Source: Streptomyces sp. TRM68416
Lineage (GTDB): Bacteria > Actinomycetota > Actinomycetes > Streptomycetales > Streptomycetaceae
Reading direction: 5' to 3'
DNA length: 64,000 nucleotides
Assembly: GCF_014596915.1 (NCBI RefSeq)
Contig: NZ_JACVWU010000024.1
Coordinates: 62,001-126,000 of the forward strand
The notes under the pieces are model-generated. The model had not been told where the DNA came from and made no database searches. It was given only the letters and a program-made list of their open reading frames with translations. The translations under genes and the position numbers were made by a program. The number at the start of each line of letters is the position of its first letter. Position 1 is the stretch's first letter. This document shows, in pieces, positions 28,471-37,062 of this stretch.

Positions 28471-29295
28471 TCAGTGGTGCTCGGCGAGCGCGCCCTGGAT
28501 GAAGGTGCAGGTCAGCAGGACGAAGACGTACGCCTGAACCGCCTGGATGAACAGCTCGAACGCGGTCATGACGATGACCATCGTGAACGAGACGGCCGAG
28601 TAGGCGATGCCGATGCCGTTGAGCATGTACCAGCTGGCGATGGTGAACAGCAGCAGCAGCGTGTGGCCGGCGAACATATTCGCGAAGAGTCGCACCGCGT
28701 GCGTGAAGGGGCGGACCAGGAGGTTCGAGAAGAACTCGATCGTCATGGCCAGCGGGAGCACCGCGCCGAGCGACTTGTCGTAGCCCGTGAAGTTCTTGAA
28801 GGCGCCGACGAAACCGTGCCGCTTGAACGTCAGCGAGACCCAGGTGATGTAGACGATCAGGGCCAGGATGGCCGGGTAGGCGATGATCGAGGTCACCGGG
28901 AACTGGGCGACCGGGATGATCGACCAGAGGTTCATCATCCAGATGAAGAAGAAGAGGGCGACCGCGAGCGGTACGTACTTCTCGCCCTCCTTCTTGCCGA
29001 TCGTCTCGTAGACGATGCCGCGGCGTACGAAGTCGTAGCCCATCTCGGCGACCATCTGGAGCTTGCCCGGGATCACCTTCGGCTTGGCGAAGGCGGCCCA
29101 GAAGAAGCCGACCACGATGATCGAGCCGAGGAGGGCGAGCAGCATCGGCTTGTTGAAGTAGAAGCCGTTGCCGTCTGCGTCGCCCCAGAGCGGCTCGAAG
29201 AGGAACGAGTGCAGGCCGGGAGCCGGGAAGCCACACCCGTCGAACAGGTGGCAGTCGGTCTCGAAGGCGAGCACCTGCGTCGGGTCAGCACTCAC
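28471..29295 (-). CDS. atpB: ATP synthase F0 subunit a
   Basis: This 274-aa multi-spanning membrane protein forms the proton half-channels. The essential Arg lies in THAVRLFANMFAGHTLLL. I chose the GTG at 29295 (SADPTQVLAFETD) because AAGGAG lies six bases upstream. An ATG at 29310 would add five residues, but its AAGGAG would fall inside the gene. Confidence 0.95.
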   Translation of the reverse strand: MSADPTQVLAFETDCHLFDGCGFPAPGLHSFLFEPLWGDADGNGFYFNKPMLLALLGSIIVVGFFWAAFAKPKVIPGKLQMVAEMGYDFVRRGIVYETIGKKEGEKYVPLAVALFFFIWMMNLWSIIPVAQFPVTSIIAYPAILALIVYITWVSLTFKRHGFVGAFKNFTGYDKSLGAVLPLAMTIEFFSNLLVRPFTHAVRLFANMFAGHTLLLLFTIASWYMLNGIGIAYSAVSFTMVIVMTAFELFIQAVQAYVFVLLTCTFIQGALAEHH

Positions 29296-29520
29296 CGCGG
29301 GCTCCTTCATCGTGGCGCATAGGTACGGCAACCTCGTTGTGTCGGCGCGGCAAGCTACCGCGGTTCGGCACGGGACTGGTGTTACGGATGTGGGGGCGGC
29401 TGTGGGGCATCTCGCCTCGCGATTGAGCAGGCGTCAGCTCGGATGCCCGCGCCCGCGATGCCGCAGTTGGCACCGGACGATAGCAGGATCTCTCACGCGC
29501 CTTTATCCCGGCCCTACCCC

Positions 29521-29967
29521 TCACGACGAGTGCCCCGATTTTTCGGGCTTGTCGCCGTTCGAGGAGGCGGCCGAATCGGGCTCGACGTAGAGGATCTTGG
29601 ACTTCATGTGCGCACGCGTCTGGGCGGCGATCCAGGCAAGGGTGCCGATGACCAGAGTGAGCGCGAAAGCACGGGGATTGAACAGCGTGGTGTTCTTGAA
29701 CGCGGCGACGAAGATGAACAGCAGAAGAATCTGCGCCGCATAGAGCATGAGACCCATTGCCTGGAACAGGTGCGGAAGCGATTTGGCAGTGCGCTGCAGA
29801 ACGTAGAACCCGATTCCCATGAAAAGGATCACGACCAGCGTCGCAACGACCGCTCCGACCGCCCCCTTGCCGCCGGCCACCACACCGCTGACGACGGCTG
29901 CAACAGCACCGACGGCGGCTGTGGGCACAGCGGCCTGGAGCAGGATCCGGGCGTCATTGGACGGCAT
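29521..29967 (-). CDS. atpI: ATP synthase protein I (AtpI-like)
   Basis: A 148-aa membrane protein with four hydrophobic helices and a short hydrophilic tail (KPEKSGHSS). It is the first gene of the atp operon, as usual. AtpI assists c-ring assembly in some bacteria. The sequence is weakly conserved, so the call rests on position and topology. Confidence 0.85.
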   Translation of the reverse strand: MPSNDARILLQAAVPTAAVGAVAAVVSGVVAGGKGAVGAVVATLVVILFMGIGFYVLQRTAKSLPHLFQAMGLMLYAAQILLLFIFVAAFKNTTLFNPRAFALTLVIGTLAWIAAQTRAHMKSKILYVEPDSAASSNGDKPEKSGHSS

Positions 29968-30266
29968 GGCGGCAACTCCGCTTTCGCAGGGGGCAGGGTG
30001 TCGTCATGGACGAGCGTAGTCCCGGGTTGAGAGAGAACCTCACGCCAATGGACCGTCGCACTGCGGTCCTTCGGCTCTGTCCGGGGGTTCTCGTGAACGG
30101 TATCACAAACTATTTGATGAGGTCTTTACCTGTCGGGTGTGCTCGGTGTCACACATGAGAGTGACAGTGCACGTCTGTGCAGGAACCGCGCCCCTTTGTC
30201 TGATATAGGGCCAGTTCGTTCCCCCACGGTTTGGCAATGCTCTAGTCAGATTCTTACCTTGCCGCG
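29968..30266 (-). promoter_or_regulatory. Leader and promoter region of the atp operon
   Basis: These 299 bases upstream of atpI are clearly more AT-rich than their surroundings, notably 30100-30130 and 30240-30260. They hold no credible ORF. The operon promoter must lie here; I could not fix one -35/-10 pair with confidence. Confidence 0.5.
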
Positions 30267-31586
30267 TCAGCGCGGCGTTCCCGCTTTACGCCTGTCCAGG
30301 AGGTGCGAACGGGCGCCGAGGGCCGTCGCGCCGTTGACGCCCGCCACTCCGACGGGCGTGGGCACGGCCTCCCCCTCGGGCGTCTGCGGGGTGGCCGCGG
30401 CCGGCTCCGCCACGGGGACCCGGCGCCGGTAGCGCGGCGGCACGACCCGCTGGGCCCACATCGGGGCGCGCGGCGTGAAGCGGGGCAGCAGGAGCAGGAC
30501 GAGGCCGATCGCGCTCAGTACCACCACGCCCAGCACGATCCACATGGACGCCGAGTTCACCGAGTAGGCCAGGGCGCCGAAGGCGATCAGCGCCGACCAG
30601 AAGTACATGATCAGGACCGCGCGGCTGTGGCTGTGGCCGATCTCCAGCAGACGGTGGTGCAGGTGGCCGCGGTCCGCCGCGAACGGCGACTGACCGCGCC
30701 AGGTGCGCCGCACGATCGCCAGCACCAGGTCCGCGGCCGGGATCGCGATGATGGTCAGCGGCAGCAGCAGCGGGATGTAGACGGGGACCGTCTGGTGCAC
30801 CGCCGCCTGCTCGGATCCGGCGAACAGCTTCAGCGCGTCCGGGTCGACCTGCCCGGTGATGGAGATGGCGCCGGCGGCGAGCACCAGGCCGATGAGCATC
30901 GAGCCCGAGTCGCCCATGAAGATCCGCGCGGGGTGCATGTTGTGCGGCAGGAAGCCCAGGCACATGCCCATGAGGATCGCCGCGAACAGGGTGGCCGGGG
31001 CGGCGGACTCGATGCCGTAGGAGACCCAGACGCGGTAGGCGTAGAGGAAGAACGCGGCCGACGCGATGCACACCATGCCGGCGGCGAGGCCGTCGAGGCC
31101 GTCGACGAAGTTCACCGCGTTGATGGTGATGACGACCAGCGCGACGGTGAGCAGGGTGCCCTGCCACTGGGTCAGCGCGACGTTGCCGACGCCGGGGATG
31201 GGCAGCCACAGGATCGTCAGGCCCTGCATGACCATGACGCCGGCGGCGATCATCTGGCCGCCCAGCTTGATCAGGGCGTCGATCTCGAACTTGTCGTCCA
31301 GCACACCGATCAGCCAGATCAGCGCGGCCCCCGAGAGCAGCGCCCGCGGCTCGTTGGAGTTGTCGAAGACGGTGCTGAGGTTCGTCAGATGGTCGGCGAC
31401 CAGCAGGCCCGCGCACAGACCGAAGAACATCGCGATGCCGCCGAGGCGCGGAGTCGGTTCGCGGTGCACGTCCCGCGCCCGGATCTCCGGCATCGCTCCG
31501 GCCACGATCGCGAACTTGCGTACCGGCCCTGTCAGCAGATACGTCACCGCGGCCGTGATGCAGAGCGTCAGCAGGTATTCACGCAC
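30267..31586 (-). CDS. WecA/TagO-type undecaprenyl-phosphate glycosyl-1-phosphate transferase
   Basis: A 439-aa polytopic membrane enzyme of the MraY/WecA superfamily. Landmarks are PTPRLGG, the Mg-binding GVLDDKFEID, NAVNFVDGLDGLAAG, FMGDSGSMLIG and the His motif RGHLHHRLLEIGHSH. It transfers a sugar-phosphate from a UDP-sugar to undecaprenyl phosphate at the inner membrane face, starting a cell-wall glycopolymer. The GTG at 31586 follows GGGGAAG. A hydrophilic tail of about 60 residues follows the last helix. Confidence 0.92.
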   Translation of the reverse strand: MREYLLTLCITAAVTYLLTGPVRKFAIVAGAMPEIRARDVHREPTPRLGGIAMFFGLCAGLLVADHLTNLSTVFDNSNEPRALLSGAALIWLIGVLDDKFEIDALIKLGGQMIAAGVMVMQGLTILWLPIPGVGNVALTQWQGTLLTVALVVITINAVNFVDGLDGLAAGMVCIASAAFFLYAYRVWVSYGIESAAPATLFAAILMGMCLGFLPHNMHPARIFMGDSGSMLIGLVLAAGAISITGQVDPDALKLFAGSEQAAVHQTVPVYIPLLLPLTIIAIPAADLVLAIVRRTWRGQSPFAADRGHLHHRLLEIGHSHSRAVLIMYFWSALIAFGALAYSVNSASMWIVLGVVVLSAIGLVLLLLPRFTPRAPMWAQRVVPPRYRRRVPVAEPAAATPQTPEGEAVPTPVGVAGVNGATALGARSHLLDRRKAGTPR

Positions 31587-31715
31587 GGGCTTCCCCACAG
31601 GTCTCGCTGGCCATCTCAGCCCCACACCCTAGCGAGGAGCGCATATGGTTGGGGACTTCCGGGTAGCGACGATGGTTGCACGTGTACCTGTGCATGCAGG
31701 TGCGTGTACCCCCGC

Positions 31716-32960
31716 TCAGCCCGGATACGGCGGAAATCCCCCGGCCAGCTCCCGCACTTCTTCACGTGCCTTCTGGGTCTCGGTCTCGCCCCGGAGCACG
31801 CCCGCCGTCAGGGCGGCGATCCGGGCCATCTCCTCCTCCCCCATGCCCTGCGTGGTCAGCGCCGCCGTGCCCAGGCGCAGCCCCCTGCCGTCGCCGTGCG
31901 GCAGCGGGCAGCAGTCCAGGACGATCCCGGCGGCGGCCAGCCGGCCACGGGCGGCGCGGCCGTCGACGCCGAGCGGCGCCGGGTCGGCGGTGATCAGATG
32001 CGTGTCCGTGCCGCCCGTCGTCACCACCAGCCCCTCGGCGGCGAGACCGGCCGCGAGAACCCTCGCATTGGCGACCACCTGATGGGCGTACGCGGTGAAC
32101 GCCGGTGTTGCCGCCTCGCCGAACGCGACCGCCTTGGCGGCGATGGTGTGCATCTGTGCCCCGCCCTGGGTGAAGGGGAAGACCGCCCGGTCCACCCGCT
32201 CGGCCAGCTCGCCGCCGCACAGGATCATCCCGCCGCGCGGCCCGCGCAGCACCTTGTGCGTGGTGGCGCAGACGATGTCGGCGTACGGCACCGGACTGGG
32301 CGCCGCTCCCCCGGCGACCAGACCGATGGGGTGCGCGGCGTCCGCGACGAGATAGGCGCCCACCTCGTCGGCGACCTCGCGGAAGAAGGCGTAGTCGAGG
32401 TGGCGGGGGTAGGCGATGGAGCCGCACACGATGGCCTTGGGACGGTGGCCGCGGGCCAGGGTGCGCACCTGGTCGTGGTCGATCAGGCCGGTCTCCGCGT
32501 CCACGCCGTAGGGGACGAAGTCGAACCAGCGGCCGGAGAAGTTGGCGGGCGAGCCGTGCGTGAGATGACCGCCGTAGGGCAGGCCGAGCGCCAGGACGGT
32601 GTCGCCGGGGCGCAGCAGGGCGGCGTAGGCCGCGAGCACGGCCGACGAGCCCGAGTGCGCCTGTACGTTGGCGTGTTCGGCGCCGAACAGGGCCTTCGCC
32701 CGGTCCACGGCGATGCGTTCGGCGACGTCGACGATCTCGCAGCCGCCGTGGTGCCGGGCGCCGGGGTAGCCCTCGGCGTACTTGTTGGCCAGCGGCGAGC
32801 CGAGGGCGGCCAGGACGGCCGGGGAGGTGAAGTTCTCGGCGGCGATCAGCTGAAGCGTCGTCGCCTGCCGCTGCCGTTCCCCGAGCAGGATCTCCGCGAG
32901 CTGGGGATCCTGCCGGCGCAGGACCTCGGCTTCGACCTCAAGAGCAGGGCTGACCGACAT
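31716..32960 (-). CDS. glyA: Serine hydroxymethyltransferase
   Basis: A 414-aa PLP enzyme interconverting serine and glycine with tetrahydrofolate. It has LIAAENFTSPAVLAALGSPLANKYAEGYPG, QAHSGSSAVLAAYAALL, and the PLP lysine in ATTHKVLRGPRGGMI. I chose the ATG at 32960 (MSVSPALEVEAEVL). The THK context and Pro-Arg-Gly loop are normal. Several positions depart from housekeeping GlyA, so it could be a second SHMT copy or act on another aldol substrate. Confidence 0.88.
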   Translation of the reverse strand: MSVSPALEVEAEVLRRQDPQLAEILLGERQRQATTLQLIAAENFTSPAVLAALGSPLANKYAEGYPGARHHGGCEIVDVAERIAVDRAKALFGAEHANVQAHSGSSAVLAAYAALLRPGDTVLALGLPYGGHLTHGSPANFSGRWFDFVPYGVDAETGLIDHDQVRTLARGHRPKAIVCGSIAYPRHLDYAFFREVADEVGAYLVADAAHPIGLVAGGAAPSPVPYADIVCATTHKVLRGPRGGMILCGGELAERVDRAVFPFTQGGAQMHTIAAKAVAFGEAATPAFTAYAHQVVANARVLAAGLAAEGLVVTTGGTDTHLITADPAPLGVDGRAARGRLAAAGIVLDCCPLPHGDGRGLRLGTAALTTQGMGEEEMARIAALTAGVLRGETETQKAREEVRELAGGFPPYPG

Positions 32961-33092
32961 GGTGGACTCCGGCCGTTGGCGGTGGCGTACGTCCAATGTA
33001 GGCCCGGGAGCCCTGGGGCGCTCGGTTGTCAGGTCCTTGCGGGGACACCTGTGAGCGCCGTGACGACCGGGTCCATGGCGCCGCGGCCCGCG

Positions 33093-33758
33093 TCAGGCTC
33101 GCGCAGGTACGCCGGTGAGTGCCGTGACGACGGGGTCCAGGGCCTGGTGTATCTCGTCGCCGATGGAGCGGAAGAACGGCAGGGGTGCCCCGTACGGGTC
33201 GTAGACCTCGTCCGCCTCGGCCGTCGGGGCCAGGAGCCACCCGCGCAGCGCCGCCGCGGCGCGCACCAGGGCGCGGGCGCGTTCGACCACGCCGTCCTCC
33301 AGCGGGGGCAGGGTGGCCGGGTCGATGGCGTTCACCAGGCGGGTGAACTCCTTCAGGGTGAAGGTGCGCAGGCCCGCCGAGTGACCCATCGAGACGACCT
33401 GGGCGCGGTGGTCGCGGGTCGCGGTCAGGACCAGGTCGGCGCGGATCACGTGCTCGTCGAGGAGCTCCCGGCCGACGAAACCGGAGGCGTCGGCGCCGAA
33501 GTCGGCGAGGACCGTCTCCGCGTTGGCCTCCATGGGCGCGCCCTCGTGGCCCCAGGTGCCCGCGCTCTCCACGATCAGCGCGCCGCCCAGGATGCCGAGC
33601 CGCTGCATCACGAAATGCCGCGTCAGCCGCTCGGTGATCGGCGAGCGGCACACGTTGCCGGTGCTGACGTGGAGGATGCGGAAGGTGTCCCTCGGGAACC
33701 CGAAGGTGGTCGTCTCTTCCCCGTTGCCTATGCCACGCCCCGCGTCAGGGGCTGTCAA
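33093..33758 (-). CDS. Low-molecular-weight protein-tyrosine-phosphatase homologue with Ser for the catalytic Cys
   Basis: A 221-aa protein with the LMW-PTP fold signature. The P-loop reads HVSTGNVCRSPITE: Ser32 stands where the nucleophilic Cys of CX5R belongs, while Arg38 and the second Cys37 are kept. The DP of the general-acid loop is present in VYDPYGAPLPFF. Without the thiol, normal catalysis is not expected. The start is TTG at 33758, overlapping the tsaC stop, with GAGGTGG five bases before it, so the two genes are coupled. Confidence 0.85.
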   Translation of the reverse strand: MTAPDAGRGIGNGEETTTFGFPRDTFRILHVSTGNVCRSPITERLTRHFVMQRLGILGGALIVESAGTWGHEGAPMEANAETVLADFGADASGFVGRELLDEHVIRADLVLTATRDHRAQVVSMGHSAGLRTFTLKEFTRLVNAIDPATLPPLEDGVVERARALVRAAAALRGWLLAPTAEADEVYDPYGAPLPFFRSIGDEIHQALDPVVTALTGVPARA

Positions 33759-34402
33759 TTCGCCACCTCGAGGTCGGGTACGACCTTGCGGAGCTCGTCC
33801 GCCGAGATCGCGCCCTCGCGCAGCAGCAGCGGGACCTCTCGCGTCACGTCGACGATCGACGACGGCACGTTGCCGGGCGTGGGGCCGCCGTCCAGGTACA
33901 CGGAGACGGAGTCGCCGAGCATGCCCTGGGCCGCGTCGCAGTCCTCCGGCGCCGGGTGGCCGGTCAGGTTGGCCGAGGAGACCGCCATCGGGCCGACCTC
34001 GGTCAGCAGCTCCAGCGCCACCGGGTGCAGCGGCATGCGCACCGCGACCGTGCCCCGGGTGTCGCCCAGGTCCCACTGCAGGGACGGCTGGTGCTTGGCG
34101 ACGAGGGTCAGCGCACCCGGCCAGAACGCGTCGACCAGCTCCCAGGCCAGCTCCGAGAAGTCGGTGACCAGACCGTGCAGCGTGTTCGGGGAGCCGATGA
34201 GGACGGGCGTGGGCATGTTGCGGCCCCGGCCCTTGGCCTCCAGCAGGTCGCCGACGGCCTCCTTGGTGAACGCGTCGGCGCCGATGCCGTAGACCGTGTC
34301 CGTCGGCAGCACCACGAGCTCGCCACGGCGGACGGCGGACGCGGCCTCGCGCAGACCGGTCGTGCGGTCGGTCGCGTCGTTGGTGTCGTATCGCCGAGCC
34401 AT
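33755..34402 (-). CDS. tsaC: L-threonylcarbamoyladenylate synthase (Sua5/YrdC)
   Basis: A 215-aa YrdC-domain enzyme with VLPTDTVYGIGADAF, KGRGRNMPTPVLIGSP and the TVAVRMPLHPVALELL...SSANLTGHPAP core. It makes threonylcarbamoyl-AMP from Thr, bicarbonate and ATP for t6A modification of ANN-decoding tRNAs. It has no C-terminal Sua5 domain. It follows prmC by about 50 bases and overlaps the phosphatase-like gene by 4. Confidence 0.93.
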   Translation of the reverse strand: MARRYDTNDATDRTTGLREAASAVRRGELVVLPTDTVYGIGADAFTKEAVGDLLEAKGRGRNMPTPVLIGSPNTLHGLVTDFSELAWELVDAFWPGALTLVAKHQPSLQWDLGDTRGTVAVRMPLHPVALELLTEVGPMAVSSANLTGHPAPEDCDAAQGMLGDSVSVYLDGGPTPGNVPSSIVDVTREVPLLLREGAISADELRKVVPDLEVAN

Positions 34403-34451
34403 GTCTAGCGGGCCTCCTCGTACACGTACATCTGAAAGGTCTTGGCGGTGC

Positions 34452-35297
34452 TCACGGCAGTGCCTTGCGGGCCGTGGCGAAGCGGGGGCGGTTGTTGAGG
34501 TCGGGGTGGTCGGCCGCGTCGGCCCAGCCCCGCTCCTCGGTGAAGATCCACGGCACCTGGCCGCCCTGGGTGTCGGCGTGCTCGATGACGACGACCCCGC
34601 CGGGGCGCAGCAGCCGGTGTGCGGTGCGCTCCAGGCCGCGGATCAGGTCCAGGCCGTCCTCGCCGGAGAACAGGGCGAGTTCGGGATCGTAGTCCCGCGC
34701 CTCGGGAGCGACGTACTCCCATTCGGTCAGCGGGATGTACGGCGGGTTGGAGACGACCAGGTCGACCTGGCCGTCGAGGTCGGGGAAGGCGTCCAGGGCG
34801 TTGCCCTGACGCAGGTCGACCCTGGACCCCTCCATGTTCTTGCGGGTCCACTGGAGCGCGTCCTCGGACAGCTCCACGGCGTGCACCCGGGAGCGCGGGA
34901 CCTCCTGGGCGAGGGCGAGCGCGATGGCACCGGAGCCGGTGCACAGGTCGACGATGCAGGGCTCGACGACGTCCATGGCGCGTACGGCGTCTATCGCCCA
35001 GCCCACCACGGACTCCGTCTCGGGCCGGGGCACGAAGACGCCCGGCCCGACCTGGAGCTCCAGGTACCGGAAGAAGGCGCGCCCGGTGATGTGCTGGAGC
35101 GGCTCGCGCTGCTCACGGCGCGCGACGACCTCCCAGTAGCGGGCGTCGAAGTCCGCATCCTTCACGGAGTGCAGCTCGCCCCGCTTCACGCCGTGCACGA
35201 ACGCGGCGAGCTCCTCCGCGTCGTTGCGCGGCGAGGGCACGCCGGCGTCGGCCAGCCGCTGGGTGGCCTGTGCCACCTCCGCGAGCAGCAGGTTCAC
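34452..35297 (-). CDS. prmC: Peptide chain release factor N5-glutamine methyltransferase
   Basis: A 281-aa SAM-dependent enzyme with the AdoMet motif IVDLCTGSGAIALALA and the substrate Gln-binding NPPYIP. It methylates the GGQ glutamine of release factors. Its substrate gene prfA lies 33 bases upstream in the same operon. A five-helix N-terminal domain (VPSPRNDAEELAAFVHG) is present. Confidence 0.95.
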   Translation of the reverse strand: MNLLLAEVAQATQRLADAGVPSPRNDAEELAAFVHGVKRGELHSVKDADFDARYWEVVARREQREPLQHITGRAFFRYLELQVGPGVFVPRPETESVVGWAIDAVRAMDVVEPCIVDLCTGSGAIALALAQEVPRSRVHAVELSEDALQWTRKNMEGSRVDLRQGNALDAFPDLDGQVDLVVSNPPYIPLTEWEYVAPEARDYDPELALFSGEDGLDLIRGLERTAHRLLRPGGVVVIEHADTQGGQVPWIFTEERGWADAADHPDLNNRPRFATARKALP

Positions 35298-35330
35298 GCT
35301 CGTCCTCCGGTACTCAAGAGTCTCCGTGCC

Positions 35331-36407
35331 TTACGCGGCTGCGAGCTTGGCGGCCGAGTCCGCGTCGACGCAGGCCTGGATCACCGCGTCGAGGTCGCCG
35401 TCCAGGACCTGGTCCAGGTTGTACGCCTTGAATCCGACGCGGTGGTCCGAGATGCGGTTCTCCGGGAAGTTGTACGTACGGATCTTCTCGGAGCGGTCGA
35501 CGGTGCGGACCTGGCTGCGGCGGGCGTCGGCGGCCTCCCGCTCCGCCTCCTCCTGTGCCGCTGCGAGCAGCCTGGAGCGCAGGATACGCAAGGCCTGCTC
35601 CTTGTTCTGCAGCTGGCTCTTCTCGTTCTGGCAGGAAGCGACCACTCCGGTGGGGATGTGGGTGATGCGCACGGCGGAGTCCGTCGTGTTGACGGACTGC
35701 CCGCCGGGGCCGGAGGAGCGGTACACGTCGATGCGGAGGTCGTTGGGGTTGATCTCCACGTCGACCTCCTCCGCTTCGGGGGTGACGAGGACACCGGCCG
35801 CGGAGGTGTGGATGCGGCCCTGGGACTCGGTGGCCGGCACGCGCTGCACGCGGTGCACGCCGCCCTCGTACTTCAGGCGGGCCCACACGCCCTGGCCGGG
35901 CTCGGTGGCGCCCTGGCCGCCCTTCGTCTTCACGGCGACCTGGACGTCCTTGTAGCCGCCCAGCTCGGACTCGGTGGCGTCGATGATCTCGGTCTTCCAG
36001 CCGACCCGCTCGGCGTAGCGCAGGTACATGCGCAGCAGGTCACCGGCGAACAGCGCGGACTCGTCGCCGCCGGCGCCCGCCTTGATCTCCAGGATGACGT
36101 CCTTGTCGTCGCTGGGGTCGCGCGGGACCAGCAGCAGCCGCAGCTTCTCGGTCAGCTCCTCGCGCTGCTTGTCCAGCTCCTTGACCTCGGCGGCGAAGTC
36201 CGGGTCGTCGGCGGCCAGCTCGCGCGCGGTCTCCATGTCGTCGCCCGTCTGCTTCCAGGAGCGGTACGTGGCGACGATCGGGGTGAGCTCGGCGTAGCGC
36301 TTGTTCAGCTTGCGCGCGTTCGCCTGGTCGGCGAAGACCGACGGATCGGCGAGCTTCTTCTCCAGGTCGGCGTGCTCGGCGACGAGTTCCTCGACGGCCT
36401 CGAACAT
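35331..36407 (-). CDS. prfA: Peptide chain release factor 1
   Basis: A 358-aa RF1 that recognises UAA and UAG. The GGQ motif is in RSSGPGGQSVNTTDSAVRITH, and the domain III sequence ENRISDHRVGFKAYNLDQVLDG is typical. I chose ATG 36407 (MFEAVEELVAEHADLEKKL); the open frame upstream is Arg/Pro shadow. It is first of a prfA-prmC-tsaC-phosphatase-like run. Confidence 0.96.
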   Translation of the reverse strand: MFEAVEELVAEHADLEKKLADPSVFADQANARKLNKRYAELTPIVATYRSWKQTGDDMETARELAADDPDFAAEVKELDKQREELTEKLRLLLVPRDPSDDKDVILEIKAGAGGDESALFAGDLLRMYLRYAERVGWKTEIIDATESELGGYKDVQVAVKTKGGQGATEPGQGVWARLKYEGGVHRVQRVPATESQGRIHTSAAGVLVTPEAEEVDVEINPNDLRIDVYRSSGPGGQSVNTTDSAVRITHIPTGVVASCQNEKSQLQNKEQALRILRSRLLAAAQEEAEREAADARRSQVRTVDRSEKIRTYNFPENRISDHRVGFKAYNLDQVLDGDLDAVIQACVDADSAAKLAAA

Positions 36408-36513
36408 CTTGGGCTCCTGCTTTCGTACGGCGGTGAAGTGGGCGGCGACCAAAAACGCCGGTCCCGGCGCGCCCTGGTGGGGGCGCGGCCGTGGACCGGC
36501 GGAATGGGGCTCG

Positions 36514-36735
36514 CTACTTGGAGCCGGCAGCAGCCTTGCCGAAGCGGGCCTCGAAGCGGGCCACGCGGCCACCGGTGTCGAGGATCTTCTGCTTGCCCGT
36601 GTAGAACGGGTGGCACTCGGAGCAGACCTCGGCGCGGATGGCGCCGGACGAGATCGTGCTACGGGTGGTGAACGACGCGCCACAGGTGCAGCTGACCTGC
36701 GTCTCGACGTACTCGGGGTGGATGTCGCGCTTCAA
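36514..36735 (-). CDS. rpmE: Ribosomal protein bL31, zinc-binding form
   Basis: A 73-aa protein, KRDIHPEYVETQVSCTCGASF...VCSECHPFYTGKQKILDTGGRVARFEARFG. Both Cys pairs of the zinc (C+) form are present. The start is TTG at 36735, set by AGGAGA upstream and the family N-terminus. Confidence 0.96.
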   Translation of the reverse strand: MKRDIHPEYVETQVSCTCGASFTTRSTISSGAIRAEVCSECHPFYTGKQKILDTGGRVARFEARFGKAAAGSK

Positions 36736-36873
36736 GGTGTCTCCTAGTTTCGGGAGGGCGCCGGGTCGCCGCCGCGGGATGCGGGGGCGTGAACCGGAGC
36801 CGACGTACCAGTCTGCCAGGACTGGGGCCATCCCCCAAAACGAGGGGTGCCCGTGAGGTATTCCCGGCGCCTC

Positions 36874-37062
36874 TAGGGCCTGTCCGGCGGATCAGGTCGC
36901 AGGAAAGCGGCGGTGACTCATCGATGCCGGTGAGCGGGGCCTGGTGCGTGCAGCTGCAAGGCGGAGGAGGGCGTCGACGCGGAGCGTCGGCAACCGACGA
37001 CAACGCGGCAGATGGGCGTGCCAGGCCCCGCGTCTGCGGCATGATCCGCCGGACAGGCCCTA
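36874..37062. mobile_element. 189-bp MITE-like palindromic element
   Basis: Perfect 21-bp terminal inverted repeats (36874-36894 and 37042-37062) begin TAGGGCCTGTCCGGCGGATC. An inner pair, GGGGCCTGG and CCAGGCCCC, lies further in. There is no ORF, so it must move in trans. The GGGCCTGTCCGG ends resemble IS5-type transposase ends that I recall from Streptomyces. The outer TA at each end fits a TA-type target. Confidence 0.75.

Noticed and set aside
30303..34292. 1329-aa plus-strand frame
   Set aside because: Antisense to WecA-like, glyA, the phosphatase-like and tsaC genes; Arg/Gly/Val-rich with no domain.
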